Assembly: GCA_905236735.1 (NCBI GenBank)
Contig: CAJOOU010000226.1
Coordinates: 1-5,671 of the forward strand
Direction of reading: 5' to 3'
DNA: 5,671 nt
Source of the DNA: an uncultured Eubacterium sp.
Lineage (GTDB): Bacteria; Bacillota; Clostridia; Lachnospirales; Lachnospiraceae
Made by a program: the position numbers and the translations under genes. The notes beneath the pieces are model-generated. The model worked only from the letters and a program-made list of their open reading frames with translations. It ran no database searches and had not been told where the DNA came from. Positions 1 through 5,082 of this stretch are shown piece after piece. Every line of letters starts with the position of its first letter. Positions within the stretch are counted from its first letter, which is position 1.

Positions 1-525
1 GGTACTCCTCTTGAGTCAACCACATATAAATTTGCAAAATGCCTTCAGGAGAGATTCGGAATCATAGAGGGAGTAACGGATAAGAGCTATATCACCAACA
101 GTTATCATGTGCATGTGACAGAGGATATGAATGCTTTTGACAAACTTTCTTTCGAAGCACAGTTCCAGAAGCTTTCTCCGGGCGGAGCCATAAGCTATGT
201 GGAGGTGCCGGATATGCAGAACAACATTGAGGCCGTACTTGCTCTGATGAAACATATTTATAACAATATTATGTATGCAGAGCTTAATACCAAGAGTGAT
301 TACTGCCAGGTATGCGGTTATGACGGAGAAATCGAAATAGTAACCGATGAACACAGCAAGCTCATATGGAAGTGCCCGAACTGTGGCAACACAGACCAGG
401 ACAAGATGAATGTGGCACGCCGTACCTGCGGATACATAGGTACACAGTTCTGGAATCAGGGCAGAACGCAGGAGATTAAGGACAGGGTTATCCACCTTTC
501 CAATCATGAGCTGCAGAAGGCATAG
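1..525 (+). CDS. nrdD: Anaerobic ribonucleoside-triphosphate reductase, C-terminal part (5' end outside the window)
   Basis: Class III ribonucleotide reductase large subunit, an oxygen-sensitive cytosolic glycyl-radical enzyme that reduces ribonucleoside triphosphates to deoxyribonucleotides. The frame is open from base 1, so only the last 174 residues are present; the whole family protein is about 700 residues. The segment begins with GTPLEST, a conserved stretch of the NrdD barrel. Two CxxC pairs (codons 102/105 and 125/128: CQVCG and CPNCG) form the C-terminal zinc site. The glycyl-radical motif RTCGYIG lies at codons 141-147, and the radical glycine is codon 144 (bases 430-432). The protein ends about 30 residues after that glycine, as is usual. 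The stop is TAG at 523-525 and nrdG starts 3 nt later, so the two are clearly one operon. The promoter, and any NrdR boxes, would lie upstream of the window. Nothing suggests damage to the gene. Confidence 0.96.
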   Translation, partial: GTPLESTTYKFAKCLQERFGIIEGVTDKSYITNSYHVHVTEDMNAFDKLSFEAQFQKLSPGGAISYVEVPDMQNNIEAVLALMKHIYNNIMYAELNTKSDYCQVCGYDGEIEIVTDEHSKLIWKCPNCGNTDQDKMNVARRTCGYIGTQFWNQGRTQEIKDRVIHLSNHELQKA

Positions 526-528
526 GAT

Positions 529-1053
529 ATGCATTACGGAGAAATTATCACAGCGGACCCGGCTAACGGACCCGGAATACGCCTGAGTCTCTTTGTCTCG
601 GGGTGTACCAATCACTGCAGGGGTTGCTTTCAGCCTGAGACATGGGACTTTAATTACGGGCCCGAGTATACGGAAGAAACGGAGGAAAGGGTGCTCTCAG
701 AGTTAAAAAAGGATTATTATCAGGGGCTCACAATTTTAGGGGGAGAGCCGATGGAACCTGAAAATCAGCCTGATGTCGCGCATCTTATTATGCGTATGAG
801 AGAAGATATGCCTGATAAGGACATATGGGTATTTACCGGATTTACCTTTGAGAGCGACCTTCTGCCGGGGCAGCGTAAATATACAGAGTATACCGACTCG
901 ATACTCGATAATATTGATGTACTCGTGGACGGAAAGTTTATACTTGAAAAGAAAAATCTGATGCTTCGTTTCAGAGGCTCGGAGAATCAGAGGATAATCG
1001 ATATGAAAAAGAGCCGCAGAAGCGGCAAAGTGGTTTTATCGCCTTTGAATTAG
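529..1053 (+). CDS. nrdG: Anaerobic ribonucleotide reductase activating protein (radical SAM)
   Basis: Radical SAM activase that uses a 4Fe-4S cluster and S-adenosylmethionine to place the glycyl radical on NrdD. The protein has 174 residues, close to the usual 150-175. The cluster motif CxxxCxxC is at C26, C30 and C33 (GCTNHCRGC). An N-terminal PGIR motif (residues 15-18) and a GGEP motif (71-74), which contacts the SAM amino group, follow the radical SAM pattern. The region around residues 130-150 (DVLVDGKF, then LRFRGSENQR) is the typical NrdG C-terminal block. The ATG at 529 lies 3 nt after the nrdD stop with AAGG 8 nt upstream, so translational coupling is likely. A small perfect hairpin (GCCGC-AGAA-GCGGC, 1013-1026) lies inside the 3' end of the gene, but no T-run follows directly. 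No convincing terminator follows the gene before the uraA leader. Confidence 0.96.
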   Translation: MHYGEIITADPANGPGIRLSLFVSGCTNHCRGCFQPETWDFNYGPEYTEETEERVLSELKKDYYQGLTILGGEPMEPENQPDVAHLIMRMREDMPDKDIWVFTGFTFESDLLPGQRKYTEYTDSILDNIDVLVDGKFILEKKNLMLRFRGSENQRIIDMKKSRRSGKVVLSPLN

Positions 1054-1068
1054 CAGGTAAGACAGGGC

Positions 1069-1097
1069 TTGCGTCTTAAAAAAAGGTAGTGTATCAT
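1069..1097 (+). promoter_or_regulatory. Candidate sigma-A type promoter for the uracil permease gene
   Basis: TTGCGT (1069-1074) and TATCAT (1092-1097) are separated by exactly 17 nt. The -10 box matches consensus at 5 of 6 positions; the -35 box matches only at TTG. An A-run (1078-1084) sits in the spacer. The predicted start of transcription is near 1104, which would give a leader of about 64 nt holding the hairpin at 1111-1144. The call rests on consensus matching only. Confidence 0.4.
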
Positions 1098-1110
1098 ATT
1101 ACTGTTTGTA

Positions 1111-1144
1111 ACCCTCCCGTTTGGCTATGCTCAATCGGGAGGGT
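1111..1144 (+). promoter_or_regulatory. GC-rich leader hairpin just upstream of the uraA ribosome binding site
   Basis: A perfect 9-bp stem joins ACCCTCCCG (1111-1119) to CGGGAGGGT (1136-1144). After a T-T mismatch, TTG (1121-1123) can pair with CAA (1132-1134) inside the loop. An AT-rich stretch, not a T-run, follows, so this is not an ordinary intrinsic terminator on either strand. The 5' arm contains CCTCC (1113-1117), complementary to GGAGG (1158-1162) of the uraA Shine-Dalgarno, so a 5-bp alternative pairing could hide the ribosome binding site. The hairpin itself leaves that site free. A regulatory role is inferred; mRNA 5'-end protection is another possibility. I see no PyrR-type binding loop followed by a terminator and no recognisable purine riboswitch. 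Confidence 0.5.
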
Positions 1145-1167
1145 AAAAATAAATTTAGGAGGATGAA

Positions 1168-2565
1168 ATGAACGATATGAAAAAGGAAGGCGCCATCTAT
1201 GACGCCAAAACACTTGGTATGCCGAAGATGCTTATTCTTGGTCTTCAGCATATGTTTGCCATGTTTGGAGCTACTATTCTGGTACCGATTCTGGTAAACA
1301 GTTATTTTGAAGGAGAAGGCCTGTCGGTACAGGTAACTCTTTTTTTTGCAGGTATAGGAACACTGTTTTTCCATTTATGTTCCCGCTTAAAGGTCCCGGC
1401 GTTTTTGGGATCGTCATTTGCGTTTCTCGGAGGATTTTCCACAGTAGCCAATTTAAATACAGGTATTTTTGCCGATATGACGATGGGAGAAAAACTCCCC
1501 TATGCATGCGGCGGCATTGTTGTGGCAGGACTTTTATATCTTGTTTTAGCGCTTATTATTAAGATTGTGGGCGTGGAAAGAGTAATGCATTTTCTCCCAC
1601 CGGTTGTGACAGGACCAATCATTATCTGTATCGGTCTGTCGCTGGCGCCTTCAGCCATAGCCAATGCTTCTACAAACTGGCTTATTGCCATTGTCGCTCT
1701 TGGTGTTATCATTATATTTAATATCTGGGGAAAAGGAATGTTCAGGATAATTCCGATTCTCATGGGTGTGGTTATTTCCTATGCATTTGCGTTTGCACTC
1801 AATGCAGCAGGCATCACCAATCCCGACGGAAGTGTGATTTTAGACTTTACATCGGTTTCTTCAGCTTCCTTTGTGGGAGTTCCGGATTTTGTTCTTTGCA
1901 AATTTGACCTTACTGCAATTTTGGTAATGGCACCTATAGCTATTGCAACAATGATGGAACATATCGGAGATATGTCTGCGATATCGGCTACTGTAGGCAA
2001 GAATTTCTTATCAGAGCCGGGACTTCACAGAACACTTATAGGTGACGGTCTTGCAACATCACTTTCCGGACTCTTCGGCGGACCTGCGAACACAACATAC
2101 GGAGAAAACACAGGAGTACTTGAGCTTTCGCATGTATACGATCCGGCGGTAATAAGGATTGCAGCCGTATTTGCAATCATCCTTAGTTTCATTCCGAAGA
2201 TGGCTGCCATAATATCTTCGCTTCCGGCATCTATCATCGGTGGTGTCAGCCTCATCCTTTACGGTATGATTTCGGCTATCGGTGTTAGAAATGTGGTGGA
2301 AAACAGAGTTGACCTTACAAAGTCAAGAAACCTTGTTATTTCTGCGGTAATCCTTGTCTGCGGACTCGGATTTTCGGACGGACTTACATTTACCGTAGGT
2401 TCTACATCAATTACCCTTACAGCCCTCGCTATCGCTGCGATTGCAGGTATAGTACTTAATGCGGTGCTTCCGGGTAATGATTATACCTTCGGCTCTAATC
2501 CGGAAGGAGACAAAAACCGTGGTCTTGCCATGGATCCTTTTGCGCAGGAAAATAAGATGGAGTAG
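1168..2565 (+). CDS. uraA: Uracil permease, NCS2 (nucleobase:cation symporter-2) family
   Basis: Integral membrane nucleobase transporter of 465 residues, the usual size for this family of 14-segment (7+7 inverted repeat) proteins, expected to take up uracil with protons. Hydrophobic segments run from about residue 20 to 435. Family motifs are QHMFAMFGATILVP (27-40) in the first helix, MMEHIGD (262-268) in TM8, DPGLHRT-like SEPGLHRT, and NTTYGEN in TM10. Glu264 and Glu313 are 49 residues apart, the same spacing as the uracil-binding Glu241/Glu290 of E. coli UraA. NTTYGEN marks a uracil-type rather than xanthine-type member. One oddity is Asp268 at the place of UraA His245. The tail after about residue 438 is hydrophilic. 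The start ATG has AGGAGG 5 nt upstream; the in-frame ATG at 1177 is too far from it. The gene converges on mtaB with 7 nt between stops. The name pyrP is equally apt; pyrimidine specificity is likely but not certain. Confidence 0.9.
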   Translation: MNDMKKEGAIYDAKTLGMPKMLILGLQHMFAMFGATILVPILVNSYFEGEGLSVQVTLFFAGIGTLFFHLCSRLKVPAFLGSSFAFLGGFSTVANLNTGIFADMTMGEKLPYACGGIVVAGLLYLVLALIIKIVGVERVMHFLPPVVTGPIIICIGLSLAPSAIANASTNWLIAIVALGVIIIFNIWGKGMFRIIPILMGVVISYAFAFALNAAGITNPDGSVILDFTSVSSASFVGVPDFVLCKFDLTAILVMAPIAIATMMEHIGDMSAISATVGKNFLSEPGLHRTLIGDGLATSLSGLFGGPANTTYGENTGVLELSHVYDPAVIRIAAVFAIILSFIPKMAAIISSLPASIIGGVSLILYGMISAIGVRNVVENRVDLTKSRNLVISAVILVCGLGFSDGLTFTVGSTSITLTALAIAAIAGIVLNAVLPGNDYTFGSNPEGDKNRGLAMDPFAQENKME

Positions 2566-2568
2566 GGT

Positions 2569-2620
2569 GGGGTTAGTATACAATACTGTAAGTTTGGCCG
2601 ATACAATACTCCCCTTCTTT
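2569..2620 (+). terminator. Possible intrinsic terminator for uraA, lying inside the 3' end of mtaB
   Basis: GGGG (2569-2572) plus AGTAT (2575-2579) can pair with ATACT (2606-2610) plus CCCC (2611-2614), giving 9 bp with a TT bulge and a 26-nt loop, followed by TTCTTT (2615-2620). Inside the loop, ATACT at 2583-2587 offers a competing 5-bp hairpin. The long loop, the bulge and the impure T-run make this weak. Only 7 nt separate the stop codons, so any terminator of uraA must overlap mtaB. For the minus strand no T-run follows the structure, so it would not stop mtaB transcription. Confidence 0.3.
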
Positions 2621-3874
2621 ACCCGGCACTTCTACCTCAATATACTCCCTTGAATGGCCCTTATAGATGCCGTCGGAGTATTCTTCTATAAGTACTTCGA
2701 GGCTTTTACCGGACCTGCGGAGTTCAAATGCGGATTTCATCCGGGAAGCTGCCTGCGCAAGCAGGTGGCTTCTTTTGGTTTTTTGGGCATCGGTAAGCTG
2801 GCCGTCCATTTTGGCTGCCGTGGTGCCTGCTCTTTTGGAATATTTAAATACATGGATTTCGTAGAATCCTATTCGTTTTACAAAGTCAAGTGTCTCATTA
2901 AATTCTTCTTCGGTCTCGCCCGGAAATCCTACGATGATATCGGTGGTAAGTGCAGGGTCGTTAAAGTATTTTCTGAGAATATCGCATTTTGCGGCGAACT
3001 GCTCAGGAGTATATTTGCGGTTCATCCTTTTAAGCACACCCAAAGAACCGCTCTGAAGCGAAAGGTGAAAGTGCGGGCAGAAGGATTTTAGGAGGGAAAG
3101 CTCTTTGGCGGTTTCCTCTGTTATCCATCCCGGCTCCAAAGAGCCTAGTCTTAATCTTTCGATGCCTTCTATGGTATCTATGGCCTTTGCAAGGTCAAGG
3201 AGATTGTGCTCACCGTCATTATATGAGGTGATATGTATGCCTGTAAGGACGATTTCCTTAAACCCGTTTTTTGCAAGGGCGGTTACTTCCTTTATGACAT
3301 CATCAAGGGCTGCACTTCTGATGCGGCCTCTTGCAAATGGGATAATACAGTAGCTGCAGAAACGGTTACATCCGTCCTGGACTTTTACTATAGCCCTTTC
3401 GTGAGAGGCGGAAACGCGAACACGCATATTCTCATATCCGGCATTTTGGGAAATATCGGAGATATATCTTACCTTTTCACCGGTCTTTTGGAATTCGTCA
3501 ATAGCTTCTGCTATGCGGCTTTTTTCGTTTGTACCTATGAAAATATCAATAGCATCATCATCGCCCATATCCTTCATATCTGCAGTCTGCACATAGCAGC
3601 CGCAGGCGCATATTATGGCATCGGGATTGCTTTTTCTGGCCTTGTGAAGCATCTGGCGGGATTTCCTGTCGGCTATGTTTGTAACCGTGCAGGTGTTTAT
3701 AACATAGACATCCGCCTTATCTGAAAAATCAACTATCTCATAGCCTTCGTCTTTGAGGATTTCACTCATAGCTTCGGTTTCGTAGGCGTTTGTCTTGCAG
3801 CCGAGGTTGTGAAGCGCCGCTTTTTTGGCGGTGTGATTCTGCTTTGTTTGCGCTAATGCATTAGATGCGTTCAT
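2573..3874 (-). CDS. mtaB: tRNA t6A37 methylthiotransferase MtaB (radical SAM, MiaB family)
   Basis: Cytosolic radical SAM enzyme that adds a methylthio group to N6-threonylcarbamoyladenosine at position 37 of ANN-decoding tRNAs, giving ms2t6A; B. subtilis YqeV is the model. The 433-residue length is typical. The N-terminal UPF0004 domain (about 17-115) has the three cluster cysteines C26 (LGCKTN), C62 (NTCTVT) and C93 (CGCY). The radical SAM domain (about 155-365) has C169, C173 and C176 in DGCNRFCSYC. A C-terminal TRAM RNA-binding domain fills about 375-433. LGCKTNAYE and IIPFARGR point to MtaB rather than MiaB or RimO. The ATG at 3874 has AGGAGA (3890-3885) 10 nt upstream, a slightly long gap, but the next in-frame Met (36) would delete C26. 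The N-terminal 16 residues before the domain are an ordinary short extension. The gene is transcribed alone, opposite to its neighbours. Confidence 0.95.
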   Translation of the reverse strand: MNASNALAQTKQNHTAKKAALHNLGCKTNAYETEAMSEILKDEGYEIVDFSDKADVYVINTCTVTNIADRKSRQMLHKARKSNPDAIICACGCYVQTADMKDMGDDDAIDIFIGTNEKSRIAEAIDEFQKTGEKVRYISDISQNAGYENMRVRVSASHERAIVKVQDGCNRFCSYCIIPFARGRIRSAALDDVIKEVTALAKNGFKEIVLTGIHITSYNDGEHNLLDLAKAIDTIEGIERLRLGSLEPGWITEETAKELSLLKSFCPHFHLSLQSGSLGVLKRMNRKYTPEQFAAKCDILRKYFNDPALTTDIIVGFPGETEEEFNETLDFVKRIGFYEIHVFKYSKRAGTTAAKMDGQLTDAQKTKRSHLLAQAASRMKSAFELRRSGKSLEVLIEEYSDGIYKGHSREYIEVEVPGKEGEYCIGQTYSIVY

Positions 3875-3875
3875 A

Positions 3876-3904
3876 TTGACATTGTCTCCTAAAAATTCTA
3901 TTAT
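3876..3904 (+). promoter_or_regulatory. Strong sigma-A type promoter for the HPr-like gene
   Basis: A perfect TTGACA (3876-3881) lies 17 nt before TATTAT (3899-3904), which matches TATAAT at 5 of 6 positions. The predicted transcription start is near 3911, giving a leader of about 37 nt before the ATG at 3948. The -35 box sits immediately upstream of the mtaB start codon on the other strand, and the spacer contains the mtaB ribosome binding site. This is the best promoter match in the window. Confidence 0.7.
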
Positions 3905-3928
3905 ATTTATGATATTTTTTGAGAAAAA
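3900..3928 (-). promoter_or_regulatory. Candidate mtaB promoter overlapping the opposing promoter
   Basis: Read on the minus strand, a perfect TATAAT occupies 3905-3900. The -35 region 17 nt upstream (TTTTTC, 3928-3923) is poor, but it lies in an AT-rich stretch with runs of A and T that may help. Transcription would start near 3893, only a few nt before the mtaB Shine-Dalgarno at 3890-3885. The -10 box shares five of its six base pairs with the -10 box of the opposite promoter. Confidence 0.45.
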
Positions 3929-3947
3929 CTAAAAAGGTGGTCATGAT

Positions 3948-4181
3948 ATGGAAAAAGTAATAGTAAACCTGCCTTCTGTTGAGGCTGTTAAGGCATTTAC
4001 AAATATTATATTGGATTATAAGGGAGATTTCGACCTTTTGCAAGGGCATTACGCCATAGATGCGAAGTCACTTAACGGTGTGCTTTCCCTTGATCTCTCA
4101 CAGCCGATGGAACTGGTTATACACACAGACTCTGATGTGACTGAAATAGTAAGTGCGATAGATGAATTCATAGTTAAATAA
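3948..4181 (+). CDS. HPr-family protein lacking the phosphotransfer histidine (Crh-like)
   Basis: Small cytosolic protein of 77 residues with the HPr fold pattern; PTS HPr is usually 85-90. The clearest motif is AKSLNGVLSLDLS (39-51), matching the HPr regulatory-site region (KSIMGVMSL in B. subtilis). Ser41 is therefore the likely equivalent of Ser46, the residue phosphorylated by HPr kinase. Counting back the family distance of 31 residues puts Ser10 where His15 should be. The usual GIHARPA loop is absent, and residues 9-16 read PSVEAVKA. The protein should therefore not pass phosphate between enzyme I and sugar permeases. A Crh-like regulatory role, perhaps with CcpA, is inference. The start is supported by AGGTGG (3935-3940) with a 7-nt spacer and by the strong promoter upstream. 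Its stop overlaps the ATG of a possible leader ORF for udp. It may also be a non-phosphorylated fold relative of unknown role. Confidence 0.85.
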   Translation: MEKVIVNLPSVEAVKAFTNIILDYKGDFDLLQGHYAIDAKSLNGVLSLDLSQPMELVIHTDSDVTEIVSAIDEFIVK

Positions 4182-4210
4182 TGGATTTTAGGGCTTTGCC
4201 CATGGAATGA
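4181..4210 (+). CDS. Possible 9-codon leader ORF before the udp attenuator-like hairpin
   Basis: The ATG overlaps the stop codon of the HPr-like gene (TAATG, 4179-4183), a layout that permits ribosome reinitiation. The encoded peptide would be MDFRALPME, ending at TGA 4208-4210, only 4 nt before the 5' arm of the terminator-like hairpin at 4215. There is no good ribosome binding site of its own. Nothing but position supports it, so chance is a real alternative. Confidence 0.2.
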   Translation: MDFRALPME

Positions 4211-4214
4211 CAGA

Positions 4215-4248
4215 GGGATTATCCCGGTTGGATAAGCCCCTTTCCTTT
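4215..4248 (+). terminator. Terminator-like hairpin between the HPr-like gene and udp, possibly an attenuator
   Basis: GGGATTATCC (4215-4224) pairs with GGATAAGCCC (4230-4239), 9 of 10 pairs with one A-G mismatch and a 5-nt loop, followed by CTTTCCTTT (4240-4248). The T-run is broken by CC, so termination may be partial. Only 23 nt lie between the T-run and the udp ATG and they hold no promoter, so udp must be read through or past this element. A second pairing, GGGCTT (4191-4196) with AAGCCC (4234-4239), would disrupt the hairpin. GGGC-TTT-GCCC (4191-4201) is a third small option. Confidence 0.55.
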
Positions 4249-4271
4249 AAGCGAAGCAGAGGGAGAGGATT

Positions 4272-5042
4272 ATGGATTATATTGATGAAACAGGAAAACA
4301 GTATCATATAAAGCTTTCAAGCGGAGATATCGGAAGATATGTTATTCTGCCGGGAGATCCGGGAAGGAGCTCTGTAATCGCACAGTATCTGGATTATCCT
4401 GAGAAGGTTGCGGAAAACAGGGAATTTACGACATATACCGGATATCTCGAGGGTGAAATGGTATCAGTGTGTTCTACCGGCATAGGCGGTCCGTCTCTTT
4501 CCATCGCGGTAGAGGAACTCGTCAGATGCGACGCGGACACATTTATAAGGGTAGGTACCTGCGGAGGTATGGACCTTAATGTAAAAGGCGGAGATGTTGT
4601 TATTGCGACCGGCGCCGTCAGGATGGAAGGCACCAGTAAGGAGTATGCTCCGATAGAATACCCTGCGGTGGCCGATTTTGACTGTGTTATGGCTCTGGTG
4701 GAAGCGGCAAAGGCATCGCAGTATAACTATCATGTGGGTGTGGCCGAATGTAAGGATTCGTTCTACGGTCAGCATGAGCCTTCCCGTATGCCTGTGGGAT
4801 ATGAACTTGAAAACAAGTGGAATGCGTGGTGCGCCCTCGGCTGCAAAGCATCTGAAATGGAGTCGGCTGCTCTATATATAGTGGCGGCAGCCCTCGGTGT
4901 GCGTGCAGCGACCGTACTTGCTGTATTAGGTAATCAGGAGAGAAAAAAAAGAGGGATGTCCAACCCGATAACCCATGATTTTGCTCCGGCCGTGGAGATT
5001 GGCATAGAGGCTGTAAGGAACCTCATTCTTTCCGAAAAGTAA
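4272..5042 (+). CDS. udp: Uridine phosphorylase
   Basis: Cytosolic nucleoside phosphorylase of the NP-I family that splits uridine with phosphate into uracil and ribose-1-phosphate. It has 256 residues; E. coli Udp has 253. Phosphate-site residues align with E. coli at an offset of two: G28 and R32 in PGDPGR, R50 in ENREF, and R93, T96 and G98 in IRVGTCG. STGIGGPS (68-75) is the family signature. The uracil pocket shows F164 and Q167 (SFYGQ), and the ribose-binding SEMES motif gives E195, M196 and E197. The E. coli Gln-x-Arg pair becomes QHEPSR (167-172), and the Arg223 position reads Gln (NQER, 221-224), features I regard as typical of the Firmicute subgroup. The start has a purine-rich GGGAGAGG (4261-4268) close upstream. 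The gene probably shares transcription with the HPr-like gene through the intervening hairpin and lies 40 nt before the transporter gene. Confidence 0.92.
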   Translation: MDYIDETGKQYHIKLSSGDIGRYVILPGDPGRSSVIAQYLDYPEKVAENREFTTYTGYLEGEMVSVCSTGIGGPSLSIAVEELVRCDADTFIRVGTCGGMDLNVKGGDVVIATGAVRMEGTSKEYAPIEYPAVADFDCVMALVEAAKASQYNYHVGVAECKDSFYGQHEPSRMPVGYELENKWNAWCALGCKASEMESAALYIVAAALGVRAATVLAVLGNQERKKRGMSNPITHDFAPAVEIGIEAVRNLILSEK

Positions 5043-5082
5043 TATGCAGCGGCATATGAGTTACGCTATTGACAGGAGATAT

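Noticed and set aside
16..615. A 199-codon open frame on the minus strand across the nrdD-nrdG junction
   Set aside because: It is antisense to two genes with clear catalytic motifs, has no family resemblance that I recognise, and looks like a by-product of their codon use.
1013..1037. Hairpin GCCGC-AGAA-GCGGC followed a few bases later by TTTT, as a terminator of nrdG
   Set aside because: It is inside the nrdG coding frame, the T-run begins 7 nt after the stem, and the stem is only 5 bp.
1058..1084. Inverted repeat TAAGAC/GTCTTA with loop AGGGCTTGC as a PyrR site or terminator
   Set aside because: It is followed by A residues rather than T, the loop matches the PyrR consensus only loosely, and no terminator or antiterminator pair follows.
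1111..1144. The uraA leader hairpin as an intrinsic terminator for nrdDG
   Set aside because: No T-run follows on either strand; the downstream flank is TAAAAATAAA.
1163..1171. Two-codon ORF ATG AAA TGA overlapping the uraA start
   Set aside because: Its ATG touches the Shine-Dalgarno with no spacer, so initiation there is implausible.
2654..3724. Plus-strand open frames of 145 and 163 codons inside mtaB
   Set aside because: They lie antisense to conserved MtaB domains, and neither gives a recognisable protein.
5042..5057. Inverted repeat ATATGC-AGCG-GCATAT between udp and the transporter gene
   Set aside because: The 6-bp AT-rich arms are short, no T-run follows, and nothing links it to a known operator; it may be chance.
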